This document shows, piece after piece, positions 1 through 9,664 of a DNA stretch of 64,000 nucleotides. The notes beneath the pieces are model-generated. The model searched no databases. It had not been told where the DNA came from and saw only the letters and a program-made list of their open reading frames with translations. Position 1 is the first letter of the stretch. Each line of letters opens with the position of its first letter. The stretch is from assembly GCA_944325435.1 (NCBI GenBank), contig CALVAC010000011.1, positions 40,613 through 104,612 on the forward strand, read 5' to 3'. Made by a program: the position numbers and the translations under genes. This DNA is from an uncultured Bacteroidales bacterium (GTDB taxonomy: Bacteria; Bacteroidota; Bacteroidia; Bacteroidales; UBA932).

Positions 1-720
1 AGAGGTCCGGGAGAGACACAGATCGAGACCGACCGCCGTATAATCCAGGGTAAGATAGCAAAACTGAAGGAACAGCTCCAGAAGGTGGACAGGCAGATGG
101 CATCACAGAGGGGGAACAGAGGCTCCCTCGTGAGAATCTCTCTTGTAGGATACACAAACGTAGGCAAAAGCACGCTGATGAATCTGCTTGCAAAGAGCGA
201 TGTATTCGCCGAAAACAAGCTTTTCGCCACACTTGACACTACGGTCAGGAAAGTCGTCATAGAAAACGTACCTTTTCTGCTGAGCGACACCGTAGGTTTC
301 ATAAGAAAACTGCCTACACAGCTTGTGGAAGCATTCAAGAGCACCCTTGATGAAGTCAGGGAGGCAGACATACTGATGCACGTGGTGGACATATCACACC
401 CTAATTTCGAAGAGCACATCAGGGTCGTGGAGGAGACACTGAAGGACATAAAGGCCATAGACAAGCCCATATTCGTCGTATTCAACAAGATTGACGCATA
501 CCGTCATGAGGAATACGATGAGTTCTCTCTTGAGCCTAAAAGGCCTGAAAACTATACCCTCGAAGAATTCAAGCACAGCTGGATCGCAAAAGAGAACACA
601 CCGTGCATTTTCATCTCCGCCAAGAAGAAAATCGGAATAGACAAGCTCAGGTCCGACCTGTACAAAATGGTGGCCGAGATACATGCCGGCCGCTATCCGT
701 TCGACAATTTCCTGTGGTAA
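1..720 (+). CDS. hflX: GTPase HflX, C-terminal part (cut by window start)
   Basis: The reading frame is open from base 1 and begins inside the HflX hallmark RGPGETQIETDRR, so the N-terminal domain and start codon lie outside the window. HflX is a ribosome-associated GTPase that splits or rescues stalled 70S ribosomes under stress. Visible parts are the end of the HflX-specific domain, a basic helical linker, then the G domain: G1 GYTNVGKS, G3 DTVGF, G4 NKID and a G5-like SAKK. The ATG at base 85 is internal and should not be taken as the start, because conserved sequence continues upstream of it. The protein ends at FDNFLW. The next gene starts about 30 bases downstream on the same strand and may be read through. 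The family call is firm. Confidence 0.95.
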   Translation, partial: RGPGETQIETDRRIIQGKIAKLKEQLQKVDRQMASQRGNRGSLVRISLVGYTNVGKSTLMNLLAKSDVFAENKLFATLDTTVRKVVIENVPFLLSDTVGFIRKLPTQLVEAFKSTLDEVREADILMHVVDISHPNFEEHIRVVEETLKDIKAIDKPIFVVFNKIDAYRHEEYDEFSLEPKRPENYTLEEFKHSWIAKENTPCIFISAKKKIGIDKLRSDLYKMVAEIHAGRYPFDNFLW

Positions 721-751
721 TACGATATTTGGCTGCAACTGTATTCACCCA

Positions 752-2935
752 ATGCCTGGAAGAAAAGTTATATCAATACGTTACGTTATGGCCGCAGCCG
801 CACTCATAGCGTGCTGCACTGTCTTGTACGAAACATCTTCCGATGCAAGACCCGACCTGCGGGCCGGGGAAAAATACATATCATCCGGATACCGGACAGC
901 TGCTGACAAAGGTAAGACAACTGTCATGAATACCGACACGACCGCAGTAATGGAAGAAGAAATGGATACTTCATACATCACTGCAGCCGTGGAAGAAAAG
1001 ACCATATCGGGAGTGATGTCGGGAGACCTGAAACTCAACATGGAAAAGATTTCCGCACTCCCGCGTATGCTCGGAAACGTCGATCTGATAAAGACCATCC
1101 AGCTGATGCCAGGCATTCAGATATCGGGAGAACTCAATTCGGGAATATACATAAGAGGGGCGGATGCCGGGCATAACCACGTACTGTTCGATGGTGCACC
1201 GGTCTACAATGCCTCACACCTTATGGGATTCTTCTCCGTATTCAACAGCAACCACATATCATCATCCACCCTCCACAAATCAAACATTCCATCCGAATTC
1301 GGAGGACGCCTGTCAGGAATACTCGAAGTCAGTCCGAGGAATGAAATCCCCGAAAAAGTCACCGGAAACATAGATGCCGGCATACTCAGCTCGCAGGCTA
1401 CCATAGGAATCCCAGTCGGAAACAAATCAGGACTGTATCTTTCGGGAAGGGTTTCCTATTTCAACTATATGCTGAAGAGTATCGAAAAAATGATGAACGG
1501 AGCCGATGCCCCGCACTACTTTTTCGATGACTTCAACCTGACATGGCTTATGTCCCCTGACAACGACAACAGCATACGTATCAATGCCTATTACGGCTCT
1601 GACAGGATGGATTTCTCGCAGGAGACATACCAGGCCGGTGCAGGACTCAGATGGCATAACGCCACCGCCTCGGGCATCTGGGAATCAAGGCCAGGCGACA
1701 ATACAAGAATGCAACATTCCCTGTTCTTTTCACTGTTCGACAACCATATATCCGTCTCCATGGGCAAGGCCGACATGCAGCTTCCATCCGGAATCACCGA
1801 CATAGGATACAAAGGCAACGTGGAGGTACATCTTCCTGCAGGAAAACTGAAGGCAGGCATCGATTATAACCGACACAGAGTCAAGGTGCAGTATCCGCAG
1901 ATAACGAATCTGTACAATATCTACGACAGTTCCGCTCCGGAACCGTACCGCAATGACGAATTCGGAATTTTCGCGGACTACTCCATCAGCCCTGCAAGAG
2001 GACTGACACTGAAAGCCGGACTCAGATATTCCGGAAGTTTTTCAGAGACAGGAAAGCGGTTTTACGGCGGTTTTGAGCCGCGGGCCAACATTGCATACGA
2101 CCTGACCGGAAACATGCGCCTGCAGGCCTCATATTCGCTCCAGAGACAATATATCGGACAGGTATCGGTATCAGGCATGGGACTGCCTACCGATTTCTGG
2201 ATTCCGGTAACGGACAGAATCGGGCCCCAGACCTCCAATTCCGTATCCGCCGGCTTCTCCCACTCATTCGGACAAAGCATGTTCGAATACAGCATGGAAC
2301 TGTATTACAGACAAATGGACGGACTGATGGAGTTCGATGGAGAGCTTTTCGACATGATGAATCAGAAATACACAGTCGAAGACCACATAATCACAGGAAA
2401 AGGAAGAAGCTACGGTGCGGAGTTCATCTTCAAGAAAAACAAGGGAAAGGTCACGGGCTGGCTCAGCTACACGGTCGGACGGTCTGAGAGGATGTTCGCT
2501 GATATCATGGACGGAAAGCCGTTCCCATCCAAGAATGACAGGCTGCATAGCCTTGCAATGGCGGCGGTATGGTCACCGCACTGGAGATGGAGCATTTCAG
2601 GAGTCTTCATCTATGCCACAGGGACACCCTTCACAATGCCTGGAGCCTTGTACATGGTAGGAGAAAACATAATACACGAATACGGGCCTTACAACGGGGC
2701 AAGGATGCCGGACTACCACAGACTGGACCTCTCGGCGAACGGCATACTTCACAAAAGCAAAAGACTTGAAGGGTCGCTGAACCTCTCCGTATATAATGTC
2801 TATGCCAGGCAGAACCCTCTGTATCTCGACATAGCCGTGAAATACGATGAAGAAAGCAACAATATAGGCATAAACCTGATAGGAAGGTCGTTGTACTCGA
2901 TACTCCCCTCTCTTGGCTATTCATTGAAATTCTGA
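752..2935 (+). CDS. TonB-dependent outer membrane receptor (DUF4249-associated type)
   Basis: This encodes an outer-membrane TonB-dependent receptor of about 727 residues. The ATG at 752 is preferred over 683 because it gives a signal peptide with basic residues (MPGRKVISIRYVM) followed by a hydrophobic stretch; 788 is also possible. The plug domain covers roughly residues 90-210, with the motifs VDLIKTIQLMPGIQ, IYIRGADAGHNHVLFDG and EFGGRLSGILEV. The rest is a beta-barrel rich in alternating aromatic residues and ends in a C-terminal Phe, as is usual for barrels. Relatives normally carry an N-terminal carboxypeptidase-regulatory-like domain; here only about 60 residues precede the plug, so that domain is missing. 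The DUF4249 lipoprotein gene starts one base after this stop, so the two are almost certainly co-translated partners. The ligand is unknown. Confidence 0.88.
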   Translation: MPGRKVISIRYVMAAAALIACCTVLYETSSDARPDLRAGEKYISSGYRTAADKGKTTVMNTDTTAVMEEEMDTSYITAAVEEKTISGVMSGDLKLNMEKISALPRMLGNVDLIKTIQLMPGIQISGELNSGIYIRGADAGHNHVLFDGAPVYNASHLMGFFSVFNSNHISSSTLHKSNIPSEFGGRLSGILEVSPRNEIPEKVTGNIDAGILSSQATIGIPVGNKSGLYLSGRVSYFNYMLKSIEKMMNGADAPHYFFDDFNLTWLMSPDNDNSIRINAYYGSDRMDFSQETYQAGAGLRWHNATASGIWESRPGDNTRMQHSLFFSLFDNHISVSMGKADMQLPSGITDIGYKGNVEVHLPAGKLKAGIDYNRHRVKVQYPQITNLYNIYDSSAPEPYRNDEFGIFADYSISPARGLTLKAGLRYSGSFSETGKRFYGGFEPRANIAYDLTGNMRLQASYSLQRQYIGQVSVSGMGLPTDFWIPVTDRIGPQTSNSVSAGFSHSFGQSMFEYSMELYYRQMDGLMEFDGELFDMMNQKYTVEDHIITGKGRSYGAEFIFKKNKGKVTGWLSYTVGRSERMFADIMDGKPFPSKNDRLHSLAMAAVWSPHWRWSISGVFIYATGTPFTMPGALYMVGENIIHEYGPYNGARMPDYHRLDLSANGILHKSKRLEGSLNLSVYNVYARQNPLYLDIAVKYDEESNNIGINLIGRSLYSILPSLGYSLKF

Positions 2936-2936
2936 C

Positions 2937-3815
2937 ATGAAACATCCCGTATTCCTCATATCGTCCGTTCTGCTCATCTCCACCTGTCTGTCCTGCGACA
3001 TCAGATGGAGAAGCGGAGACTATGTCTACAACCCTGAAATAGTCGTAGATGGATGGATAGAGGAAGGTGAGGCGGCAAATGTCATCCTGACCCAGACCGT
3101 GATGGTGAACCCCGACATCGAACAGGGGGAAATCAAGCTGCAGGACATCCCCATAAAATGGGCAAAGGTCACCGTAAGCGATGGGGAGCAGGAAGAGGTC
3201 CTGGTAGGAAGAAAATCGGATGGTATCTTCCCTCCATACCGATATACAGGGGTCACAATAAGAGGTGAAGCAGGAAAGAAATACTTTCTGAAAGTGGAAT
3301 ATTCAGGCAGGACAGTCACGGCGGAGACCACCATACCGGAACCCGTCAGGATAGATGACTTCAAAGTCATCAAGAGCGAAGAATGCGACACCCTGTACAG
3401 GATTGACATTTCATTCAGGGATGACAGGAAAGAGAAGAACTGGTACAAGGTGCTGACAAGTATCAGGGATGAAAAGGCCGGGACTGAAGACATGATATAC
3501 TACTCTGCTTTCATGGGCACCGTGAGCGATGAGATACTCGGCCCGGAGGAAAACACCATGACCGTCAGCCGCCCTTTCAGGCACATAAGGACAGAGGACT
3601 ACAGCCCTTATTTCCACAAGGGAGAGACGGTAAAGGTGAAACTTGCCCAGATAGATGAAGCATCATTCCTGTTCTGGAGCGACTATGAAAACGAGATTAG
3701 CAACGGAAAGAATATATTATTCCCCAGCACGTCGAATCTCAGGAGCAATGTGACCGGCGGCCGGGGAATATGGTGCGGCTACAATTCCGACACCGTGCAA
3801 ATTACCGTGGAATGA
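2937..3815 (+). CDS. DUF4249 family lipoprotein
   Basis: This is a predicted lipoprotein of 292 residues. The signal peptide ends in a lipobox with Cys20 (LSTCLSC region). The text EIVVDGWIEEGEAANVILTQT near the mature N-terminus is typical of DUF4249, a Bacteroidetes family of beta-rich lipoproteins encoded next to TonB-dependent receptors without a SusD. The ATG lies one base after the stop of the receptor gene, which implies an operon and probably a physical partnership at the outer membrane. The role in ligand capture is inferred from genetic linkage only. The gene ends directly against the stop of the convergent lipoprotein gene (stops at 3815 and 3816), leaving no room for a terminator. 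Confidence 0.82.
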   Translation: MKHPVFLISSVLLISTCLSCDIRWRSGDYVYNPEIVVDGWIEEGEAANVILTQTVMVNPDIEQGEIKLQDIPIKWAKVTVSDGEQEEVLVGRKSDGIFPPYRYTGVTIRGEAGKKYFLKVEYSGRTVTAETTIPEPVRIDDFKVIKSEECDTLYRIDISFRDDRKEKNWYKVLTSIRDEKAGTEDMIYYSAFMGTVSDEILGPEENTMTVSRPFRHIRTEDYSPYFHKGETVKVKLAQIDEASFLFWSDYENEISNGKNILFPSTSNLRSNVTGGRGIWCGYNSDTVQITVE

Positions 3816-5114
3816 CTACATTTCAATATTAGGCTCATTTGTACCCGTTTCTTCCTTTTCAGCGGCATCAACATAGCTTGCATAGACATCATACAGATTC
3901 TCGAAGCTGTCTATAAGGCCTCCGAAATTCTCCTCGGTGAAGTAGTCTTCAAGGCTGAACCTTGAACCATCTGAGGTGAAGACTATGAGAGGCTCTGTAT
4001 AATAGTAATAATTTGTTATTACTTTCTGCTCATACTGCTGCGTGTCCGGATTCCATACACTTGTAGTATATGAAGATTCATACTCGTACGGAGCCACCTC
4101 CAATGTAGCCACGAAATTGGTTGCATTGTCGTATGTAAGGCCAGCAGTGATATACTTGTTATAGATAGCTGCTTCCTGCCTTGCGGACTCAATGTTGGAA
4201 GAATCCCATACAAGATTGTCAAGCTCACGTACCATGGCGCTGATATCGCTGCATGAACCCTTCAGCTGGGCTTCGTTCAGTATTGAGACAACGGCTGTAG
4301 CGTTCCCTCCGATAGTCTCGTAATTGTCATAGATATAGTCAGGGTCGGTGAGATGATTTCCTCCGAATGTCGAAGCCGCCGATACAATGGATTCTCCATC
4401 TATACTGAAATCAATATTGCATGAGCCGGAACCGGAATTGACATTCAAACTCTCCGTTATCACATAACCGTTGGCATTGAGACTTATATTGACATCGACA
4501 TTGCTTCCGAAATTGCACTGGGTATTTACGGTGATTGCACATTCTGTTTTGCCGTCAATGGAAACATTGGCAGTGGCATTCTGCGGGATGACATACGTAT
4601 TTCCTTCAATGGAAAGTTCAGAACCTCCTTTTGAAGCCTGCACCGTAGCGACCACCTTCTTTCCATCTTCAGTATTGAACCTGAATTCGAGCTTGTCCGA
4701 AGATTCTTCCCTTTCCCATGAAGTACCGTCATAAGTATATATTCCATACACTCTTGCCGCATCATACAGGCTTTTGCCAGGCTCTGCAAGAGTAGTGACT
4801 GAATTGAAATTGTATTCAGCCACAGCAGACTTGATCACTGAAGCAAGATTACCTGCCACATTGTCCGCATATTTGTCAAGTACCTCGAGGTCACCTTCGT
4901 AAGCATAGTTAATGAAGTCATCCACTGCCTCTATAAGGGTCTTCTGCACCTCAGGCCGGAACTTAGAAATGAGCCTGTTGCCGACATCTTCGAGACGCTG
5001 CTGGTTTTCTCCCGGAGACAGGGTGATTGTAGTGCCATTGTTCTTGTTGTCACAAGACATCACTGCCGCTGCCACAGATGCAGCCAAAAGCAGTCTGCTG
5101 ATAAATCTTTTCAT
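3816..5114 (-). CDS. Uncharacterised lipoprotein
   Basis: The 432-residue product has a basic n-region, a hydrophobic core and a lipobox with Cys21 (AAVMSC), followed by DNKNNG, so it should be lipid-anchored. I do not recognise the family. The first 110 mature residues look helical (ENQQRLEDVGNRLISKF, then a region rich in Asp and Ala). Residues 130-260 are beta-rich with alternating Thr, Val and Ser (for example INTQ/VNISLNANGY-like strands). The C-terminus contains a Tyr run (NYYYYTEP) and acidic residues. It stands alone on the minus strand with its own promoter candidate and a leader of about 220 bases, so it is probably not in an operon. A structural or binding role at the cell surface is possible but unsupported. 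Confidence 0.8.
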   Translation of the reverse strand: MKRFISRLLLAASVAAAVMSCDNKNNGTTITLSPGENQQRLEDVGNRLISKFRPEVQKTLIEAVDDFINYAYEGDLEVLDKYADNVAGNLASVIKSAVAEYNFNSVTTLAEPGKSLYDAARVYGIYTYDGTSWEREESSDKLEFRFNTEDGKKVVATVQASKGGSELSIEGNTYVIPQNATANVSIDGKTECAITVNTQCNFGSNVDVNISLNANGYVITESLNVNSGSGSCNIDFSIDGESIVSAASTFGGNHLTDPDYIYDNYETIGGNATAVVSILNEAQLKGSCSDISAMVRELDNLVWDSSNIESARQEAAIYNKYITAGLTYDNATNFVATLEVAPYEYESSYTTSVWNPDTQQYEQKVITNYYYYTEPLIVFTSDGSRFSLEDYFTEENFGGLIDSFENLYDVYASYVDAAEKEETGTNEPNIEM

Positions 5115-5337
5115 GGTAAATTATTTAAATGGTTAATGTATCAAGGTCAAGTTTCATTCATGCACATATACAGAAAACCCCTGCATCTTCCCTTTTCTAC
5201 ACGGGACAATGCAGAGGCTATCCTCGATAAAATCTCCGGTCAGGTTATAGCGATACCCCCCCTGCATACAAGCAGAGAGAGCATCATCTGTAATAATTCT
5301 AAAAAACATCAATGTCTATATTACACCTAACTCGCTG

Positions 5338-5366
5338 CAAATATAGCAATTATCAAAAAAATTCAA
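5338..5366 (-). promoter_or_regulatory. Promoter candidate for the uncharacterised lipoprotein
   Basis: On the minus strand, 5345-5338 reads TATATTTG, a perfect match to the Bacteroidetes -7 element TAnnTTTG. A TTG at 5366-5364 sits 18 bases upstream, matching the -33 element. Transcription would start near base 5331, giving a 5' leader of about 215 bases before the ATG at 5114. Confidence 0.6.
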
Positions 5367-5524
5367 AAATCTGAACATCAATTTTTTGAATGTCTATCCA
5401 CATTGTTACCCCTAAAAGAATAACAGATCGAAAAGCCACGTATCTGACCGGGAATCCGCAGTCTCATTACCGGGAAGCGGATATTTGAAAGTGAGGCTGA
5501 GGTTGACCTCAAGGACAAAAACAA

Positions 5525-5564
5525 GAAAAAAGGGGGATGACTCAAAATTGGAAGTCATCCCCCC
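5525..5564 (-). terminator. Rho-independent terminator after sdhB/frdB
   Basis: There is a perfect stem GGGGGATGACT (5532-5542) with AGTCATCCCCC (5553-5563) around a 10-base loop. Read leftward, the stem is followed by six T residues (5531-5525 on the + strand are A). It lies about 25 bases after the sdhB/frdB stop and ends the leftward transcript. Confidence 0.9.
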
Positions 5565-5587
5565 TCATAATATATTACGTATAAACC

Positions 5588-6367
5588 TTAGTCCTTGAAT
5601 TTCGCGCAGAGGAATTCGCGGTTGAGACGCGCTATGTGCGATACGGTGACATGCTTAGGACATTCCATTTCGCAGGCGCGTGTGTTGGTGCAGGCACCGA
5701 AACCGAGTTCGTCCATCTTTGCCACCATAGCTTTGGCCCTTTTTGCCGCCTCTACCCTACCCTGAGGGAGAAGTGCGAGAGAACTTACGCGGGCAGCCAC
5801 GAAAAGCATTGCAGAACCGTTCTTGCAGGTAGCCACACATGCACCGCAGCCGATGCAGGCGGCTCCGTCCATGCTCTCCTCAGCCGTCTCATGCGAAATA
5901 AGGATAGTGTTTCCATCAGGAACTCCGCCAGTCCCTACAGAGATGAATCCACCTGCCTGAAGAATCTTGTCGAACGCCTTGCGGTCTACAACAAGGTCCT
6001 TTATCACAGGGAATCCCTTGCTTCTCCAAGGCTCGACGGTAATGGTCTCACCATCACGGAACTTACGCATATGGAGCTGGCATGTAGTCACCTCATCATC
6101 AGGTCCATGCGCCCTTCCGTTGATATACAGGGAGCAGGCACCGCATATACCTTCACGGCAGTCATGGTCGAACGATACAGGGCCGCTGCTCTGGCATCCC
6201 CTGTCCACAGCTACCGGATCCATTCCCCCGTGGATCAGCTGCTCGTTGAGAATATCCATCATCTCAAGGAAAGAACTGTCCGGGGATATATTCTTGACCT
6301 GATAGGTCTCAAAATGTCCTTTTGACCTGGCGTTTTTCTGACGCCATACTTTCAATGTAAAATCCAT
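5588..6367 (-). CDS. sdhB: Succinate dehydrogenase / fumarate reductase iron-sulfur subunit
   Basis: The 259-residue iron-sulfur subunit of the succinate:quinone oxidoreductase / fumarate reductase complex passes electrons between the flavoprotein and the membrane quinone. The N-terminal ferredoxin domain has the 2Fe-2S cysteines in CREGICGAC plus a downstream Cys in VTTC. The C-terminal domain has [11 protein letters not shown] and [14 protein letters not shown] for the other Fe-S clusters. The sequence follows the Bacteroidetes type (DFTLKVWRQ start). The gene starts five bases after the flavoprotein stop, so they are one transcript, which ends at a strong hairpin. In anaerobic Bacteroidales this enzyme acts mainly as fumarate reductase (frdB). 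The direction cannot be told from sequence. Confidence 0.95.
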   Translation of the reverse strand: MDFTLKVWRQKNARSKGHFETYQVKNISPDSSFLEMMDILNEQLIHGGMDPVAVDRGCQSSGPVSFDHDCREGICGACSLYINGRAHGPDDEVTTCQLHMRKFRDGETITVEPWRSKGFPVIKDLVVDRKAFDKILQAGGFISVGTGGVPDGNTILISHETAEESMDGAACIGCGACVATCKNGSAMLFVAARVSSLALLPQGRVEAAKRAKAMVAKMDELGFGACTNTRACEMECPKHVTVSHIARLNREFLCAKFKD

Positions 6368-6372
6368 TTCAA

Positions 6373-8319
6373 TCAGTCTTTATAGTTTCTGGTAGCTATC
6401 TTGATATTCTCGTACACCAGAGGCTCCTTGTGGAGTTCCGGCTCCTTGTCGGCACCCTTGTATTCCCATGCGGCGACATACATAAAGTGCTCATCATCAC
6501 GCTTGGTCTCTCCATCCTCGGTCTGCATCTCTTCGCGGAAATGTCCTCCGCAGGACTCTTTCCTGTGCAGTGCATCCCTCGCCATAAGTTCGCCGATCTC
6601 AAGGAAATCAGCAAGCCTGAGAGCCTTTTCGAGCTCCTGGTTGAAGTTGTCCTTGTCTCCTGCAACATAGACATCGCTCCAGAATTCCTTGCGGAGGTCC
6701 TTGATAAGCTCTATCGCCTTCTTCAGACCTTCCTCGTTCCTTGCCATGCCGACATATTCCCACATGATATGGCCGAGCTTCTTGTGGATTTCATCCACAG
6801 TGTGGTGTCCCTTGATGGACATGAGCCTGTCTATCTTCTCCCTTACAGCCTTCTCTGCAGCCTCGAACTCAGGAGCGTTGGTGTCTGTCTTAGGGTTCTT
6901 GAACTGGGTCGCAAGATAGTCTCCGATAGTGTAAGGCAGGATGAAATATCCGTCGGCAAGACCCTGCATGAGGGCGGAAGCACCGAGACGGTTTCCGCCA
7001 TGGTCGCTGAAGTTGGCCTCCCCTATCGCATACAGACCAGGTATGGTAGTCTGGAGATTGTAGTCAACCCAGATTCCGCCCATCGTGTAATGGATGGCAG
7101 GATAGATCATCATCGGCTCCTTGTAAGGGTCAGTGTCCGTAATCTTCTGATACATCTGGAACAGGTTACCGTACCTTTCGCGGATCTTTTCAACCCCGAG
7201 CCTTTCGATGGCTGTCCTGAAATCGAGGAAGACTGCAAGTCCGGTCTTGTTCACACCGAATCCGGCATCGCACCTTTCCTTGGCGGCACGGGAAGCCACA
7301 TCACGAGGCACAAGGTTTCCGAAGGCCGGATAGCGACGCTCGAGATAATAGTCCCTGTCCTCCTCCTTGATGTCATTAGGACCGATCTCTCCGTTGCGGA
7401 GCTTCATCACATCCTCTTTCTTCTTAGGCACCCATATACGGCCGTCATTACGGAGCGACTCGGACATTAGGGTCAGCTTGGACTGCTGGTCACCATGTAC
7501 CGGGATGCAGGTAGGATGTATCTGAGCAAAACAAGGGTTTGCGAAGTATGCCCCTTTCTTGTAGCACTGCCAAGCGGCAGAACCGTTGCTGTTCATCGCA
7601 TTGGTGGAAAGGAAATATGTATTTCCATAACCGCCTGATGCTATCACCACTGCATGTGCGCCGAACCTTTCAATTTCTCCTGTAACAAGATTCCTGGCTA
7701 TGATACCTTTGGCCTCGCCGTTGATGAGGACTATGTCGAGCATCTCGTGACGAGGATAGCTCTTGACGGTTCCTTCTGCAATCTGGCGGTTGAGGGCTGC
7801 GTATGCACCGAGAAGCAGCTGCTGTCCTGTCTGGCCGCGGGCATAGAACGTACGGCTCACCTGCGCGCCTCCGAAAGAACGGTTGGCAAGCATTCCGCCA
7901 TACTCCCTTGCAAACGGAACTCCCTGTGCCACACACTGGTCGATGATGTTGCCACTGACTTCCGCAAGACGGTAGACATTGGCCTCGCGGCTACGGTAGT
8001 CCCCTCCTTTAATGGTCTCGTAGAAAAGACGGTAAACAGAGTCATTGTCGTTCTGGTAGTTCTTCGCTGCGTTTATACCTCCCTGTGCTGCAATGGAATG
8101 TGCACGGCGAGGAGAGTCGCTTATACAGAACACCTTCACATTATAACCGAGTTCGCCGAGAGAAGCAGCTGCAGACGCTCCCCCAAGTCCGGTTCCGACG
8201 ACGATGATCTCGAGTTTCCTCTTGTTGCCCGGATTGACAACACGAAGCTGAGATTTATGCTTTGTCCATTTCTCGGACAAAGGACCCTCAGGAATCTTAG
8301 AAATTAATTTTTCGGCCAT
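6373..8319 (-). CDS. sdhA: Succinate dehydrogenase / fumarate reductase flavoprotein subunit
   Basis: This is the catalytic flavoprotein, 648 residues from the ATG at 8319 ([14 protein letters not shown]). A longer start at 8349 adds ten residues not seen in the family. The Rossmann FAD motif is [17 protein letters not shown]. The FAD-linking region is [17 protein letters not shown]. The substrate-site elements include [22 protein letters not shown] and [10 protein letters not shown], then [19 protein letters not shown]. It interconverts succinate and fumarate together with the iron-sulfur subunit. In Bacteroidetes the gene order is normally cytochrome b (C), A, B; here ruvB lies directly upstream (58-base gap) and no C gene is present in the window. 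Transcription probably continues from ruvB or starts in that short gap. Confidence 0.95.
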   Translation of the reverse strand: MAEKLISKIPEGPLSEKWTKHKSQLRVVNPGNKRKLEIIVVGTGLGGASAAASLGELGYNVKVFCISDSPRRAHSIAAQGGINAAKNYQNDNDSVYRLFYETIKGGDYRSREANVYRLAEVSGNIIDQCVAQGVPFAREYGGMLANRSFGGAQVSRTFYARGQTGQQLLLGAYAALNRQIAEGTVKSYPRHEMLDIVLINGEAKGIIARNLVTGEIERFGAHAVVIASGGYGNTYFLSTNAMNSNGSAAWQCYKKGAYFANPCFAQIHPTCIPVHGDQQSKLTLMSESLRNDGRIWVPKKKEDVMKLRNGEIGPNDIKEEDRDYYLERRYPAFGNLVPRDVASRAAKERCDAGFGVNKTGLAVFLDFRTAIERLGVEKIRERYGNLFQMYQKITDTDPYKEPMMIYPAIHYTMGGIWVDYNLQTTIPGLYAIGEANFSDHGGNRLGASALMQGLADGYFILPYTIGDYLATQFKNPKTDTNAPEFEAAEKAVREKIDRLMSIKGHHTVDEIHKKLGHIMWEYVGMARNEEGLKKAIELIKDLRKEFWSDVYVAGDKDNFNQELEKALRLADFLEIGELMARDALHRKESCGGHFREEMQTEDGETKRDDEHFMYVAAWEYKGADKEPELHKEPLVYENIKIATRNYKD

Positions 8320-8377
8320 TTTATAGTGTTTAATGAAATTTCGCCACAATTTTAATGATTTTTAGGCAAACGACCAA

Positions 8378-9397
8378 TTAAAATAGAAGATTCTCACCGC
8401 TGTCGCCTTTTTCAAGACCCAGATGGCGGTACGCAAGTTCTGTCGCCTCCCTGCCTCGGGGAGTCCTGATGATGAAACCCTCCTTGATAAGGAACGGCTC
8501 GTACACTTCCTCGAGAGTACCCTGGTCCTCACCTACCGCTGTCGCTATGGTGTTCGCCCCGACAGGACCTCCCTTGAATTTGGTGATTATGGTCCTGAGT
8601 ATCTTGTTGTCTATGGCATCAAGTCCCCTCTTGTCTATATTCAGTGCATCAAGGGCATAACGGGCGATTCCGAGGTCTATGCTGCCGTTCCCCATTACCT
8701 GGGCGAAGTCCCTGACCCTTCTTAGAAGGGAATTGGCTATACGCGGCGTACCCCTGCTGCGCAAGGCGATCTCGTAGGCGGCATCATCCTCTATACCTAT
8801 AGAAAGTATGCGCGCACTCCTTTTTATTATATATACAAGATTGCAGGTATCATAATATTCGAGGGCGCATTTTATGCCGAATCTGGCTCTCAAAGGAGAA
8901 GTGAGCAGCCCGCTTCTTGTCGTCGCCCCGACAAGAGTAAAAGGATTCAGGGATATGCGCACTGACCTTGCGCCAGGCCCCTTGTCAATCATAATGTCTA
9001 TGACGAAATCCTCCATCGCGGAATAAAGGTACTCCTCGACGACAGGCGAAAGCCTGTGTATCTCATCTATGAAGAGCACATCTCCCTCCTCAAGCGATGT
9101 CAGAAGACCGGCCAGGTCCCCGGGCTTGTCGAGAATAGGGCCTGATGTCACTTTCATATTTACTCCCAGCTCATTGGCTATTATATGTGCGAGCGTCGTC
9201 TTTCCGAGTCCCGGAGGGCCGTGGAACAGCACATGGTCGAGAGACTCGCCCCTCATCTTGGCCGCCTTCACGAAAATCTTAAGATTGGAGACAATCTTGT
9301 CCTGTCCTGTGAACTCCTCAAGATCCTGAGGGCGGATAATTCCATCGATTTCATTATCTTTGCCCTCTATTCTGTGAGGGTCGAAACCTTCCTGCAT
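8378..9397 (-). CDS. ruvB: Holliday junction branch migration DNA helicase RuvB
   Basis: RuvB is the hexameric AAA+ motor that drives Holliday junction branch migration with RuvA and RuvC in recombination repair. The 339 residues match the family length. Visible motifs: [15 protein letters not shown] at the N-terminus, Walker [10 protein letters not shown] (Lys66), Walker B FIDEIHRL, sensor 1 and arginine-finger region [19 protein letters not shown], and the C-terminal winged helix with [15 protein letters not shown]. The gene is leftward and divergent from mfd across 291 AT-rich bases. ruvA and ruvC are not in the window. The gene lies upstream of, and in line with, sdhA/frdA. Confidence 0.97.
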   Translation of the reverse strand: MQEGFDPHRIEGKDNEIDGIIRPQDLEEFTGQDKIVSNLKIFVKAAKMRGESLDHVLFHGPPGLGKTTLAHIIANELGVNMKVTSGPILDKPGDLAGLLTSLEEGDVLFIDEIHRLSPVVEEYLYSAMEDFVIDIMIDKGPGARSVRISLNPFTLVGATTRSGLLTSPLRARFGIKCALEYYDTCNLVYIIKRSARILSIGIEDDAAYEIALRSRGTPRIANSLLRRVRDFAQVMGNGSIDLGIARYALDALNIDKRGLDAIDNKILRTIITKFKGGPVGANTIATAVGEDQGTLEEVYEPFLIKEGFIIRTPRGREATELAYRHLGLEKGDSGENLLF

Positions 9398-9422
9398 AGC
9401 CAGATATCATCATTTATAGATA

Positions 9423-9430
9423 CAAATATA
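9423..9430 (-). promoter_or_regulatory. Possible -7 element for ruvB
   Basis: The minus strand reads TATATTTG here, a match to TAnnTTTG, about 26 bases upstream of the ruvB start codon. No TTG is found at the expected -33 distance, so this is only a partial promoter match. Confidence 0.3.
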
Positions 9431-9475
9431 GTCTATATTTTTAAAGTAGTTTTATTTTATAGTGTTGTTGAAATG

Positions 9476-9506
9476 TTGATAATTTAAAATTTATATTAAT
9501 TATCAA
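9476..9506. repeat. Inverted repeat TTGATAATT/AATTATCAA in the ruvB-mfd spacer
   Basis: A perfect 9-base inverted repeat (9476-9484 and 9498-9506) surrounds a 13-base AT-only spacer. It lies in the divergent ruvB-mfd region, about 80 bases from ruvB. It could be an operator, but AT-rich palindromes also arise by chance. Confidence 0.5.
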
Positions 9507-9664
9507 TCAGTTATATATTATTTGACATGTTGAGAAACCTATTTGGAACTTTTTGGGAATATTTTCCGTACCGTATTGTTTTTATTGTTCCGATTGCGGT
9601 ATATATGGAATTTTTCTTGTTCCGAATTTTCTTTTGAAAAGATTTTAACAGGGTTTTCAATAGG

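Larger units (their letters stand above)
5115..5587. other. 473-base intergenic region with leader, promoter and terminator
   Basis: No gene is supported here. From left to right it holds a leader of about 220 bases for the leftward lipoprotein gene, its promoter candidate (5338-5366), an AT-rich stretch, a short inverted repeat ATCCGC/GCGGAT (5454-5459 and 5477-5482), and the terminator of the leftward sdhA-sdhB transcript (5525-5564). The leader contains runs of C that become G in the transcript and could fold, but I recognise no riboswitch class. The 64-codon frame on the + strand at 5136-5330 has low-complexity, non-conserved content and is rejected as a gene. Confidence 0.6.

Noticed and set aside
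85..720. ATG at base 85 as the start of the first gene
   Set aside because: The conserved HflX text GPGETQIETDRR lies upstream in the same frame from base 1, so the true start is outside the window.
5136..5330. 64-codon frame on the + strand
   Set aside because: It lies in the leader of a minus-strand gene, has no family resemblance, and shows no promoter of its own.
5454..5482. ATCCGC/GCGGAT hairpin as a small RNA
   Set aside because: The stem is only six bases, and no promoter or terminator pair frames it.
6430..7470. 346-codon frame opposite sdhA/frdA
   Set aside because: It is an antisense shadow of a clearly real gene with all catalytic motifs on the other strand.
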